The position numbers were made by a program, and so were the translations under genes. The notes beneath the pieces are model-generated. The model did no database searches, had not been told where the DNA came from, and was given only the letters and a program-made list of their open reading frames with translations. A stretch of 64,000 nucleotides of DNA from Corynebacterium oculi (GTDB lineage: Bacteria > Actinomycetota > Actinomycetes > Mycobacteriales > Mycobacteriaceae), in contig NZ_LKST01000002.1 in NCBI RefSeq assembly GCF_001412105.1, positions 248,001 to 312,000 of the forward strand, in the 5' to 3' direction. This document shows, in pieces, positions 7,885 to 16,772 of the stretch (position 1 is its first letter; every line of letters begins with the position of its first letter).

Positions 7885-7914
7885 ACCCCGCTACAGCAAC
7901 TGCTGCAACGGGGT
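7885..7914 (-). terminator. Terminator after DUF4192 gene
   Basis: The outer stem is ACCCCG / CGGGGT and the inner stem CAGCA / TGCTG. On the minus strand it is followed by a T-rich TTTTTCTTTTC tract. It lies just after the DUF4192 stop codon. Confidence 0.75.
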
Positions 7915-7922
7915 GTGAAGTA

Positions 7923-8942
7923 CTAGTCTTCGAACAACTGCACGCGAGCCTGAGCACCGCCCTCGTGAACCACTTCTGCGAGACGACTGCCCTCGCCAAT
8001 GTCGATTAACTTCGCCACCAGCGACGGGAACGTCTCTTTGCTGCTGATCTCAGTGGCTCGGTGCGCAGCCACGCCAGCCAGGCCCGTCTGACCTGTGGCC
8101 TGGGCAAGCACTGCCACGGTGGCCGTGAGTTGTGCCCGCATCCCCGGCCAACTGGTCGGAACGGCGCGCATCACCTGTTCCGCGAACTTAAAGCCCGCTT
8201 GTGGCTCTTCCAGCAGCGCTGCCAACAGCGGATCACGCAGTCGCGGGGTGGTGAAGCACTTCAGCGCAGATCGGATAGCACGCGCACTCGGCTGCGTCAT
8301 CCCCGCCGCTGCTTGTTCGTATTCACGCTGTAGCACGTCTCGGAACAACGGCGGGATGTAGGCCAAAGCATCCTCGATGATGTCTTTGTGCTCTGCCGCG
8401 CTGATGCCATGCTCGGTGCTGTTCAGGCGCGTCTCTATCTCTTCGCGCGACAGCGCTGGGAGTTCGCCGGTGTCGTTGACCATCTGCCGCAGCGCTGCTG
8501 AGGTGCTGATATCGCTGATACGGCCTGCTTGTGGCTCGCGTGAGTTTGAGTGCAAGTACATGGCGCACCAGGCAGTACCAGCGGTGATCTCGGACGTTTG
8601 AATGACTGCCAGCACCTCGCTGTGCAACGGCGAGTCCTCGCTGCAGAGGAAATGCGCCACCGCATCAGCCTCGACCATGTCGTCGGTGATGACGTACGCC
8701 GCAACAACGTCGAGATCCAGCGCCTCAGTCCACGCTGTGAATTTGTCGCGATCCTCGGTGAGCTGTTGGATAGCACCGTCCAGATCGAACCGTGCGAGCG
8801 GCCCGAGACTTACGCTGCGGGTGTCGTCGTCGCGCTCAAAGAACGCGAGTACCAGCGAGTTCTGCGGGTAGAAACCGAGGATGCCGGGGATGTTTGCGAG
8901 GATCTCGCCGTGAGAGGTAAGTGTCTGCGAATAGGTGGACAT
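7923..8942 (-). CDS. DUF4192 domain protein
   Basis: A 339-residue soluble protein that opens MSTYSQTLTSHGEILANIPGILGF and continues PQNSLVLAFF, the recognisable start of the actinobacterial DUF4192 family. The function of that family is not established. The ATG at 8942 has an AAGGAG ribosome-binding site and is preferred over codons six positions upstream. It is flanked upstream by a 12-bp-arm inverted repeat and downstream by a terminator, so it is its own transcription unit. DUF4192 genes are frequent on actinobacterial plasmids and ICEs, in keeping with the neighbours here. Confidence 0.8.
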   Translation of the reverse strand: MSTYSQTLTSHGEILANIPGILGFYPQNSLVLAFFERDDDTRSVSLGPLARFDLDGAIQQLTEDRDKFTAWTEALDLDVVAAYVITDDMVEADAVAHFLCSEDSPLHSEVLAVIQTSEITAGTAWCAMYLHSNSREPQAGRISDISTSAALRQMVNDTGELPALSREEIETRLNSTEHGISAAEHKDIIEDALAYIPPLFRDVLQREYEQAAAGMTQPSARAIRSALKCFTTPRLRDPLLAALLEEPQAGFKFAEQVMRAVPTSWPGMRAQLTATVAVLAQATGQTGLAGVAAHRATEISSKETFPSLVAKLIDIGEGSRLAEVVHEGGAQARVQLFED

Positions 8943-8956
8943 TGAAGCACTCCTTG

Positions 8957-8993
8957 CCAAATACGGGATGTGTAAGGTCAGTCCCGTATTTGG
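8957..8993. promoter_or_regulatory. Inverted repeat upstream of DUF4192 gene
   Basis: A perfect 12-bp inverted repeat, CCAAATACGGGA / TCCCGTATTTGG, with a 13-base spacer. It begins 15 bases upstream of the ATG, overlapping the expected 5' leader. It could be a repressor operator or a leader hairpin over the ribosome-binding region. Confidence 0.5.
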
Positions 8994-9051
8994 TCCCGGC
9001 TCTGCCGGGCAGCGTCCCGCACCCTGCTGTACAGCACTCCCACGTGCTCAG

Positions 9052-9107
9052 CGCGTCGCTAGTGCTGCTTGGTGCTTGGCTTGCAGGACAGTGGCACTAG
9101 CGACGCG
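9052..9107. repeat. 14-bp inverted repeat downstream of resolvase gene
   Basis: CGCGTCGCTAGTGC (9052-9065) and GCACTAGCGACGCG (9094-9107) are perfect complements with a 28-base spacer. The right arm ends 8 bases before the resolvase stop codon region. It may act as a terminator-like hairpin or as part of a recombination site used by the adjacent resolvase. No T-run follows, so a simple terminator is less likely. Confidence 0.5.
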
Positions 9108-9115
9108 GTCTCGTG

Positions 9116-9688
9116 CTAGGTCTCGGTGTTAAGGCGCTCGATGGCACGGTAAATCGTCGGTCGCGAGACGTTGAAGGTACGCGCTACCGCACTAACAGAC
9201 TTCCCGCCGTCGATAAGCTCCTTGGCCATCTGGGCTTGCTCATCGCTGAGCTTGGGCTTCGGACCGGCAACTCTGCCCTGGGCGCGGGCGTGCGCCACGC
9301 CTTCACGGGTGCGCTGAATAAGCAGGTCTCTTTCCCACTCAGCCAAGCTGGCCATGACGTTGATGACCACCTTGTCGGTGGGTTTGGACGTGTCCAGCGC
9401 TGGCTCCAACACCTTGACGTTGATGTCGCGCTCCGCCAGGTCGGCGATGGTGTTCACGGTGTCTGCGAGGCTGCGGCCGAGCCTGTCGAGGCGCGTCACA
9501 ACGAGCGTGTCGTCGGGGCGCATATACGCCAGCGCGTCATCGAGGCCGGGTCGCTGCCAGTTGGTGCCGGAGATGGTGTCTGAGTAGATGTGGTCCGGGT
9601 CGCAGCCAGCGTCGATCAGGGCGTCGCGCTGGGTGTCGAGGGACTGTCCCTGCTTCGACGTGGAGACGCGGGCGTAACCGATGAGCAT
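9116..9688 (-). CDS. Small serine recombinase (resolvase/invertase)
   Basis: A 190-residue protein with the catalytic serine in IGYARVSTSKQGQSL, the conserved arginines in VVTRLDRLGRSLADT, the E-helix (WERDLLIQRTREG) and a C-terminal helix-turn-helix (KSVSAVARTFNVSRPTIYRAI). The full length and motifs indicate an active resolvase or invertase, probably for multimer resolution of the element. It follows the DUF262-HNH gene by 15 bases on the same strand. An inverted repeat lies just beyond its 3' end. Confidence 0.9.
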   Translation of the reverse strand: MLIGYARVSTSKQGQSLDTQRDALIDAGCDPDHIYSDTISGTNWQRPGLDDALAYMRPDDTLVVTRLDRLGRSLADTVNTIADLAERDINVKVLEPALDTSKPTDKVVINVMASLAEWERDLLIQRTREGVAHARAQGRVAGPKPKLSDEQAQMAKELIDGGKSVSAVARTFNVSRPTIYRAIERLNTET

Positions 9689-9703
9689 GGTTAATCACCG
9701 GCC

Positions 9704-10879
9704 TTAAGCGTTGCCCTTGGCACGGTTGTGGGACTTGCAGAGCAGTTCGCAGTTGCTCTCCTCGGTCGAACCGCCCTTGGACCACGCGGTGACGTGGTCG
9801 GCGTCCATCTCCTTGAGCGCCCAGATCTTCGCTTTCTTCTCATCGTGACCAATAGCGCAGTACGAACAGTTGGAGACGCCTTGCTGCTCTGCAGCGTCTG
9901 TCTGACGCTTGTAGACACGCTTCTTTACCGCCTCAGTGAAGACACGCACGTTCAGCAGCTTCGTGTCCGTCTTGCCGCCAAGCAGGTACTCGTAGATACC
10001 CTTCTTGGACTGAATCTGCGGGTCAGATAGCAATTCCTTTGCAGCAGTCGTCATCTCAGCCGTGTTGTAGCCCTTGTCGCCGTAGCGCTCATAGAGCGTG
10101 TTCCACGCGATGCCACGCATGGTCGTGTCCGTCATCTTGAACACACTTGCTGCCCAGTCGATAACTGCAGTGAAGTAAGTCTGTAGTTCGTTGCAGTTAT
10201 CGTCTTCACGGTGCTTTGCCATGTAACTGTCGATGGTGGTGCCTTCACGCTGAGCGATCCAGTCGAGGGCTACTTCAAGCACCTCCTGGCGGGCTGGGTC
10301 GCCCTTAACGAAGTTCGACCATTTCGACATGATGGCAGAGCCAGAGTTGGAGAAGACCTTCTTAGCAGCATCGACGAAAGGGCCTGAGTACACGGCATTG
10401 CGCAGCTCTTGGGCTGTAAGCGGCACACCGACGATGTTGATGGTCTTGAACCACTCCTTGATCTCGGCCTCAGTGCCGTAGCAGTCGTAAATGAGCAGCT
10501 CCGTCTCAAGAATCTGCTCTTGCTGGTGCTCACCCAGCGACGAGAAGTACTGTTCGTTGCCGGCAGTGTCTTTGACGACGAATAAGTCCTTGAAGAAGCG
10601 CCCGATGGACGTAATGCGCTGCTGTCCGTCAAGGATCTCGAACTTTTCTTCGTCCTGCTTGGGCTGGTTGAAGTAGATCAGACCCAGTGGATAGCCCTTG
10701 AGCAGTGAGTCAATGACAGCAACGTCCTTCTTGCCGTCGTTGTAGATGTAGTTGCGCTGGTACTCAGGCTGGATGGTAAGGCTGCCAGCCAAACCGTACA
10801 GGCCCTTGCCTTCGAGTTCGTTGTAGTGGAATCCTTCGACGAGGTCGCGGATCGTGCGGGGGTTGAGATTGGCTTCCAT
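9704..10879 (-). CDS. DUF262 protein with C-terminal HNH nuclease
   Basis: A 391-residue protein. The N-terminal DUF262 (ParB/sulfiredoxin-like NTPase) part shows [11 protein letters not shown] and [14 protein letters not shown]. The C-terminal HNH nuclease has CSYC, then [15 protein letters not shown] and [17 protein letters not shown], giving the His-Asn-His core and four zinc-type cysteines. DUF262 and HNH domains occur together in modification-dependent (GmrSD-like) and other restriction systems. The gene starts 3 bases after the stop of an EcoRI-type adenine methylase, so the two are almost certainly co-transcribed. I infer a nuclease of a restriction-modification or other defence module. 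Confidence 0.8.
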   Translation of the reverse strand: MEANLNPRTIRDLVEGFHYNELEGKGLYGLAGSLTIQPEYQRNYIYNDGKKDVAVIDSLLKGYPLGLIYFNQPKQDEEKFEILDGQQRITSIGRFFKDLFVVKDTAGNEQYFSSLGEHQQEQILETELLIYDCYGTEAEIKEWFKTINIVGVPLTAQELRNAVYSGPFVDAAKKVFSNSGSAIMSKWSNFVKGDPARQEVLEVALDWIAQREGTTIDSYMAKHREDDNCNELQTYFTAVIDWAASVFKMTDTTMRGIAWNTLYERYGDKGYNTAEMTTAAKELLSDPQIQSKKGIYEYLLGGKTDTKLLNVRVFTEAVKKRVYKRQTDAAEQQGVSNCSYCAIGHDEKKAKIWALKEMDADHVTAWSKGGSTEESNCELLCKSHNRAKGNA

Positions 10880-10882
10880 AAC

Positions 10883-12118
10883 TTAGGACTCCTTGGCCTC
10901 GGGGCGGCGGTGGCGGATTAGCACGCGAGCGTATGGCTGCGTGAAGAACTGTCCGTCGACTTCGTAATATGTCGTATCTTCTGGCGGGGTCGCGTGTGGG
11001 ATCGCCGCACCGTCGTTAAGTTTCCCAACGCTCGATGTCTTTCCATCTCTTCCGACTTGTGTTTGCGTGGGGTATGTCTTCTTCTTCAACCCTGTTGGAT
11101 CATCCCAAGTCTTTGTAATGCCGAGAATCTCAAACTGCTCGGGTGTGTATTTTCCCAAAAATGTGATGGGCACTCCCATAATGCCTTCGTAATCTGAGGG
11201 AATGCCCAGCACCTTGGGAACCTCAATAGCGTCATAGTTATCGTATCTCGGATAGCCTGCATCCTTCACGGCCTTTAACCCATAAATGAGGTTGTCTTCC
11301 ATGGTCATCAACACAAGTGGTTCATGGCGTCGACCATGTTCGATGTTGGTAAACCATGCACTACTGCCGATGGTCTGCCATCTCGTGCCATCGGGATCAG
11401 TACGCTGACCCGAGTTTTTTACGGGGGCATCTTCTGGGATACGAAACCACATTGCACCTCCCCCATCTCGTGTGGCCCCCAACCACAAGCGATTATCTCT
11501 AATAAGGGGGAAAACCTCTTTGTACGTAACCGCGTTCATATTGCCTATGACAGCAAACTCGACGTCGCCCTCAAGCAACCATGCGAGAAATTCTCGGAAC
11601 AGAGAGAACGGTGGGTTCGTAACTACGATGTCGGCTTCATCGCGGAGCTTTGTGACCTCCTCTGAGCGGAAGTCCCCGTCACCTGCAAGGTAATCCCACT
11701 TGAGATCTTCCTTGTTCAGTTTGCCATCGTCATTTAGGTCCACACCCTGTTCCATGATGTAAATACGGCCCCGGTACCAGGTGTCATCTTCGTTGAACTT
11801 CTCGTCCTGGTCTTCGCCCAACTCAAAGTTCAATAGTGTCTGGCCTTTTTCAGTTACTGCCGGGTTCGATGCTGGCGCGTAGGACGTGGAAATAAGTTTC
11901 TTCAAGCCGAACTTCTCAAAGTTCAATGCAAAGTACTTGGTGAAGTTACTCGCTCCCGGATCGTCACACGGCAGCAGCACGGTCTTGCCCCTGAACACGT
12001 CTGGGTCGTATTCCAAGTACGCCTGCATCTCGATTTCAATGTCGTTCCACTGCGTGTAGAACTCATCATTTCTGGCAGCCTTGGCCGCACCTAGATCGAC
12101 ATTGCCTGCCATAGTCAT
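10883..12118 (-). CDS. EcoRI-family adenine-specific DNA methylase
   Basis: A protein of about 411 residues with the N6-adenine methylase signature NPPF in ADIVVTNPPFSLFREF, a modified S-adenosylmethionine-binding region (TVLLPCDDPGASNFTKYF), and the overall layout of the EcoRI methylase family (KAARNDEFYTQ near the N terminus). The start is uncertain among GTG 12121, ATG 12118 and ATG 12112, with no strong ribosome-binding site. The base composition is lower in GC than the flanking host genes. It is paired with the downstream DUF262-HNH gene and probably protects host DNA from it. Confidence 0.8.
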   Translation of the reverse strand: MTMAGNVDLGAAKAARNDEFYTQWNDIEIEMQAYLEYDPDVFRGKTVLLPCDDPGASNFTKYFALNFEKFGLKKLISTSYAPASNPAVTEKGQTLLNFELGEDQDEKFNEDDTWYRGRIYIMEQGVDLNDDGKLNKEDLKWDYLAGDGDFRSEEVTKLRDEADIVVTNPPFSLFREFLAWLLEGDVEFAVIGNMNAVTYKEVFPLIRDNRLWLGATRDGGGAMWFRIPEDAPVKNSGQRTDPDGTRWQTIGSSAWFTNIEHGRRHEPLVLMTMEDNLIYGLKAVKDAGYPRYDNYDAIEVPKVLGIPSDYEGIMGVPITFLGKYTPEQFEILGITKTWDDPTGLKKKTYPTQTQVGRDGKTSSVGKLNDGAAIPHATPPEDTTYYEVDGQFFTQPYARVLIRHRRPEAKES

Positions 12119-12121
12119 CAC

Positions 12122-12433
12122 GCTCGTTCATCAGTATTAGATCGGTCGAACTTGTACAGCCCCTTAGTGCCGCGCTGTTATGAACACATAAAAGCAGGAC
12201 AGAGGTGTACGAGATCGTTAAATATAATACCGAGTGTAACACAACTAACCAATTAACGATAGCGTACAACAAGGATTTTCTTTCAAGCGCTTGACATGCG
12301 CAGAGGCAGCAGCCGTGTCATAATTTTCCGGGAACGTCACGGTTGAGCGGTGTCACCCCCCCGGCACAAAGGCAGATTCCCCCCGAGCCTGCCAGCTCCC
12401 GTGGCGTTCCCCATAGACGCGCCTCGCAAGCAA
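12122..12433. other. AT-rich intergenic region between methylase and recombinase
   Basis: The 312-bp stretch has no supported gene. Its left two thirds is markedly AT-rich (for example TTAAATATAATACC near 12218), which suits the methylase promoter on the minus strand. The right part is GC-rich with C-runs. I saw no clear terminator for the recombinase gene. Confidence 0.5.
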
Positions 12434-13909
12434 CTATTGCCGCCAAGTGATCTTCACACGGTGCGGATCGAACTGCTTCGCACCATGCTTGCCGGGCAGA
12501 ATATGTATTTCCATTAGCAGCCGAGCCAGCCGCCGCTTGTCCTCAACAGAGGCACTGCCCCACCACTCGGCGAAGTCAGGGCCGTCGGCCAGTTCTACAG
12601 CAAGGGGATCGGCGTCATGGCTGGCCGTAAGTTCATGCACCTTCTTGTCGATGGCTGCGATTTGGCCTTCAATCTTCTTCGACATGCGCGCGAATGTTGA
12701 CATGTCAATCTCTTCATTAATAGCTACTTCCTCAAACTGCTCACGCTTGGCCATCAACACGTTTCGCTGGCCAGCCAGCTCCTGCAGCTGCTCGGTGAGA
12801 GTGTCATCTTCTGGAGTTAAGGCGTTGCGCAGTGCATCCACGGCGTCGGGCTGGGCCATACGCTTCAGGATGATAGCTTCAATGAGGTCGTCCACCTCAG
12901 CGCCAATGGACACATGCGTGCCACCCGGTTCAGAGCGCTTGCAGGTGTAGAAGCGACGAGGACTACCATCCTTGTTCTTCCGGCTGCGTGAGTACATCGG
13001 ATCTCCGCAGGTGCAGGTCAGGACAGACGCGAGGAAGTAGCGTGGCGCGTTGCCACTATGAGAGAGCCGTCGCGACGGATCGCGTAGCACTGCATCGAGT
13101 TTTTCACCCGTAACCTCGTCGATAATGGCTGGCCAGCTCCCCTTGCCGACGATCTGACGGTCTTTGATAAGGCGGTAGCCCGTGTCTGGGTCAGTGGGAT
13201 TAAACGTACTCAAGCCGCGTACACGCGGGTTAAGCAGGATGTCACGCAGCGTCGGTGCTGTCATGGGGCGACCGGACGTGGTAGTGAGTTCTCGGGCATG
13301 AAAGATCTCGCGCACGGTCTCGCGCAGGGTTTTGCCAGCGATGATCATTGCTGCAGCATCGAGGATGGCCTGGGCTTCGTCGTCAATGATGGTTACAGCG
13401 TCTGCTTCGTAGCCGAACATGCGGCGCCCACCTGTTTTGGGTCGACCGGTGCGTGCGCGATCTTCGTATGCAGCGCGGATACGGGCTGCCCTATCAATAG
13501 ACTCCTGCTCTGCAATGAGGCCGAGGATGACAATAGTGAGCCGCGATGCTGGGTCTGAAGGGTCAATGTTGTAGCCACGGTTCGCCTTGACAGTGACGTT
13601 GTGCTTCTCGCATAACTCGAAGAGCGCGAGCGTGTCTTTGGTACGGCGCGTCAATCGGTCGAGCGCGTACACGTACACAACGTCGATCTCGCCGCTCTCA
13701 ATGGCGTGGATCAGCTTGTCGTACTCGGGCCGGTACTCACCGGAGAAGGCGGAGATGTTGTTATCCACGTAGGTAGCGACGATCTCAGCTTCGTCAGCCT
13801 CGGCCTGCTTAGTGGCGAGGTGGATCTGCCGCTTGACGCCTGCTTCTTCCTGCTTATCAAGCGAAATACGAGCGTAGATTGCTGCGCGCTGCGTTGTGGT
13901 AGTTGCCAT
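12434..13909 (-). CDS. Large serine recombinase (integrase)
   Basis: A 491-residue large serine recombinase. The N-terminal catalytic domain has the serine in AIYARISLDKQEE, arginines in YALDRLTRRTKDT and the segment LIAEQESIDRAARI. The recombinase domain covers residues 150-260. The zinc ribbon shows CTCGDPMYSRSRKNKDG and FYTCKRSEPGG. A coiled-coil segment follows (residues 370-440). The ATG at 13909 is chosen because the family alignment starts there. The gene begins about 35 bp from the junction with interrupted eccC and reads in the same direction, the usual place for the integrase of an element at one attachment site. It is the likely enzyme that integrated this element. Confidence 0.92.
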   Translation of the reverse strand: MATTTTQRAAIYARISLDKQEEAGVKRQIHLATKQAEADEAEIVATYVDNNISAFSGEYRPEYDKLIHAIESGEIDVVYVYALDRLTRRTKDTLALFELCEKHNVTVKANRGYNIDPSDPASRLTIVILGLIAEQESIDRAARIRAAYEDRARTGRPKTGGRRMFGYEADAVTIIDDEAQAILDAAAMIIAGKTLRETVREIFHARELTTTSGRPMTAPTLRDILLNPRVRGLSTFNPTDPDTGYRLIKDRQIVGKGSWPAIIDEVTGEKLDAVLRDPSRRLSHSGNAPRYFLASVLTCTCGDPMYSRSRKNKDGSPRRFYTCKRSEPGGTHVSIGAEVDDLIEAIILKRMAQPDAVDALRNALTPEDDTLTEQLQELAGQRNVLMAKREQFEEVAINEEIDMSTFARMSKKIEGQIAAIDKKVHELTASHDADPLAVELADGPDFAEWWGSASVEDKRRLARLLMEIHILPGKHGAKQFDPHRVKITWRQ

Positions 13910-13935
13910 GCGGCCATCGTACCCCAAAGCCGTAT

Positions 13936-13952
13936 TCTGGATTTCCCGATCC
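13936..13952. other. Element-chromosome junction (attachment site) in eccC
   Basis: Read on the minus strand, eccC homology runs through CIGATGSG and stops at codons GGA AAT CCA, where a P-loop would read Gly-Lys-Ser. From here on the sequence no longer encodes EccC, and the integrase gene starts about 35 bp further. The crossover therefore lies within or next to GGATCGGGAAATCC. The exact core cannot be set without the other junction. Confidence 0.75.
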
Positions 13953-15274
13953 CGTGGCGCCGATGCACAAGCCATGCGGCCCCATGCCTCCATGCGCGGA
14001 TTCTTTCAGATCCAGCCATACGGGAAGCCCAGTTTCTGTATTTACCCCGATGGGTATTTTCAGCCGAGAACCGGCATCGACCCCGCGGTCAGGCCATAAC
14101 CGAGAAGGAGATACGTCCTCCTTACCCGGAATATTCAGCAACGGCAGGAGGTCATTATTCTGGGCTAATTCTGTGCCGCTGCGGGGAAAATCGGTGCGGT
14201 AATAGGGAGCCATGCGTCGGGCGAAGGCCAGCGCCTGCTGCTCCGTCACGTAGTCCGGCGAACCCAATTTCTCTTTCCCCCAGCCGTGTACACCCACAGT
14301 TCCCCACCGCGGAGTTCCAGGGACAATCCTTCTTCCTCAGCGAGGCGTCGAATAGCGCTGGTGCTTCCGTCGTGCGCGATCTCTACCACCGTATCCGCCT
14401 CGGGCGCCTCCTCCCCCTCAGATACCAGGGCAATACGCTGCGCAGCCCGGTGTGGATCGCGCGTGTGGGGCAGCCACTTGAGCCATGCCCACTCCGGCCC
14501 CTGCTGATCGGCCACGATCCCCACCGCCTCGGGCCCCTGGTGAAACACCAGGCCGCATATCATAGCCCGGGCGCAATCGGCGGCGCGCTCCCCGCTCACG
14601 GAGAGATAAGAGAAAGCACGAAGTTGCACCACAACGGGGGTATCGGGAACCGTACTGGCGACATTGACCGTATGCCGCAGCGACGTTGCGCACACCGGAT
14701 CTAAATCCTCCGCCGCACCGGGATCAGGAACCTCGATGGGGGTGCACAGAGAGGTTATCCCCAGCCCCACGCGCACCTCCAGATAGTCCTCGTCATGCAC
14801 CCCTCGCTCCCACATGCGCTCACCGCCCACCAGGCTCCACAGTTCGCTCGGGCGCGGATAGCGATGCACCTCGTGTTCCCGCTGCGCCCGCGCATTAGCC
14901 AAGGCAGTGGCCCGCAGCTGCCCGAGATGCCGTAAATACGTGCGCCGTGTTTCATCGGCGTCGTTGCCGCCCTGGGGTTAGAACATCATGAGAAAACCCA
15001 TTGCCGCCATAAGCGGCATGACCAGCATCATGGGATTGATGGTGCCTGCGGAAAGAAACATCACGGTCACCATCGCGGCCATCGCCGCTACCATCACTAC
15101 GGGCATAAGTAACCGCAGAAGCGGCGGCGTCGTGGGCTTATGGGCGGGAGGAACCGGCAGCGCCTTGAGCGTTCCCTCCGGACGAGGCGGGCCCGGAACT
15201 CGCTGGGATACAGAACGATATTCCACGCTGAGCTGCGGCTCAGCGGGAAAAACGTGGGATGCAGATGCTGCCAT
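13941..15274 (-). pseudogene. eccC: Type VII secretion ATPase EccC, interrupted
   Basis: The FtsK/SpoIIIE-type ATPase that drives ESX substrate export. It starts at ATG 15274 (MAASASHVFPAEPQLS). The two transmembrane helices (residues about 59-97) end in AAMGFLMMF, immediately followed by an in-frame TAA at 14980-14978. The same frame then continues with GGNDADETRRTYLRHLG. A one-base frameshift lies in a G/A run near 14270 (ELWVYTAGGK to KLGSPDYVTEQQALAF). The gene is finally cut at the first Walker A motif (CIGATGSG) by the integrated element. All ATPase domains beyond that point are missing from the window. Three independent lesions make it a pseudogene even if one is a sequencing error. 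Confidence 0.88.
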
Positions 15275-15419
15275 GACTTCCCCCCCTTGTGCGTCATACT
15301 CGCAGGCCCACAACCCCCTGCTGTGGACATATCCCACAGGATAGACCATGATGGAAGAAAATAATCGATGCGCTACACCTGGGGGTAGGCGCATAACTGC
15401 TCGGGGGAGTTGATTTTCC

Positions 15420-16772
15420 ATGACCATCAGCCATATGCTTCGGCTTCGCGTTCGGCTACACGCGGGTTCGTATCGCCGCGAGGCAGACATGGCACTACCT
15501 GCGCATTCCTCGCTCGCGGAGTTTCTTGATGAACTCCTCGCTCTCTGTGCCGCGCCCCTTCCCGCCCGCCCGTGGCAGGCGCTCACCGCAGGTGGACAGG
15601 CTATCGACGCCTCCGTGCCGCTCTCTCACACCGGGCTGCGCGACGGCGACTCGCTCCTGCTGAGCCCACAGCAGGAACTCTCGCCCCCGGTGCTTCTCGA
15701 CGCCACCGAGGCCCTCACCGAGGAGACCACCCGCTCGTCGCGGGGCATTCCTCCACTCCACCTCGCCCATACCACCGCCACGGCGAGCCTATTGGCGCTG
15801 GTCATCATCCTTTCCCGTTGGGTTCCCCTCTGGGCCGCTTTCCTCCCTTCTTTCCTCGCCGCCTTACTTCTTACCCTGTGGTCACGCCCTCTTCCGGGGG
15901 TTATCGCCGCTGGCACAACATGCGCGGGCACCGCGGGTTTCTGCTGGATATATCACGGGCAACCGCATGAGTGGCTGGCCTACGCCCTCCTCACCGGGAC
16001 GCTGGCTACGATGTCCGCCCTGGCCTTGTTGGGCTTTGCCGCACGCGGTATCCCCGCACGGATTATCGCCACCACCGGCACCGCCTGTTTTCTCCTTCTC
16101 ACCGCTGTAACCGCCTGGTTCATCCTGAGAACCCCCTCCGGAGCGGCGGCCCTCACTCTGCTCTTTGGTTTCTTTCTTATTCTCCTCTCGCCGCGCTTAG
16201 CCACCGCCTGCGCCGGTTTAACCCCACTCCGGCTTCCCTCCGCCGGCCAAGATCTCGGGGTATCCGACCCTCCCCCGCCACCCCCAGACAAAGCAGACCA
16301 AACCCAGCGCCGCGCCCGCCGCATCTACGAGGGCATCAACCTCGGCGTCGTGCTTGCCTCCTGCCCCGCTCTCCTCCTCGTGGGAGCCACCGCGGGGGAT
16401 TCCACCGGAGTGGGATTTAGTGCCGCCGTTCTGTGCTGTTATGCCCTCGTTTTTACCCTTCACGGCCTGCGGCATCCTCACCCCGTCGTGCTCTGGTCGC
16501 ACCTCGCCGCCGCACTGAGCGCCCTCTCGGCCCTCGCAGTTCTTAGCACCCGCGCTATCTCCGCAGGAAGCCACCTCACCGTCACGCTCATCGTCGGTCT
16601 CCTCTGTCTCGCGGGAATCAGTATGCCGTGGTGGTTACCCAGTGTGCCCACCCCCGAACCCACCCATGTGCTGTGGTGGGAGCGTCTGGAATCCCTCGCC
16701 ATCGCGGCCGTGATTCCCCTTTGCCTCCATCTGGCGGGACTCTTCGCCTTCATTCGGGGGTTAAGCCTGTGA
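15420..16772 (+). CDS. eccD: Type VII secretion membrane protein EccD
   Basis: A 450-residue protein with the EccD architecture: an N-terminal ubiquitin-like domain (LRLRVRLHAGSYRREADMAL... LRDGDSLLLSP, residues 1-85), then about eleven transmembrane helices from residue 115 to the C terminus, with a proline-rich loop (DPPPPPPDK) in the middle. It forms the central membrane channel part of the ESX complex. It is divergent from eccC across 145 bp and overlaps mycP by four bases. The reading frame is intact although the eccC partner is destroyed. Confidence 0.88.
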   Translation: MTISHMLRLRVRLHAGSYRREADMALPAHSSLAEFLDELLALCAAPLPARPWQALTAGGQAIDASVPLSHTGLRDGDSLLLSPQQELSPPVLLDATEALTEETTRSSRGIPPLHLAHTTATASLLALVIILSRWVPLWAAFLPSFLAALLLTLWSRPLPGVIAAGTTCAGTAGFCWIYHGQPHEWLAYALLTGTLATMSALALLGFAARGIPARIIATTGTACFLLLTAVTAWFILRTPSGAAALTLLFGFFLILLSPRLATACAGLTPLRLPSAGQDLGVSDPPPPPPDKADQTQRRARRIYEGINLGVVLASCPALLLVGATAGDSTGVGFSAAVLCCYALVFTLHGLRHPHPVVLWSHLAAALSALSALAVLSTRAISAGSHLTVTLIVGLLCLAGISMPWWLPSVPTPEPTHVLWWERLESLAIAAVIPLCLHLAGLFAFIRGLSL

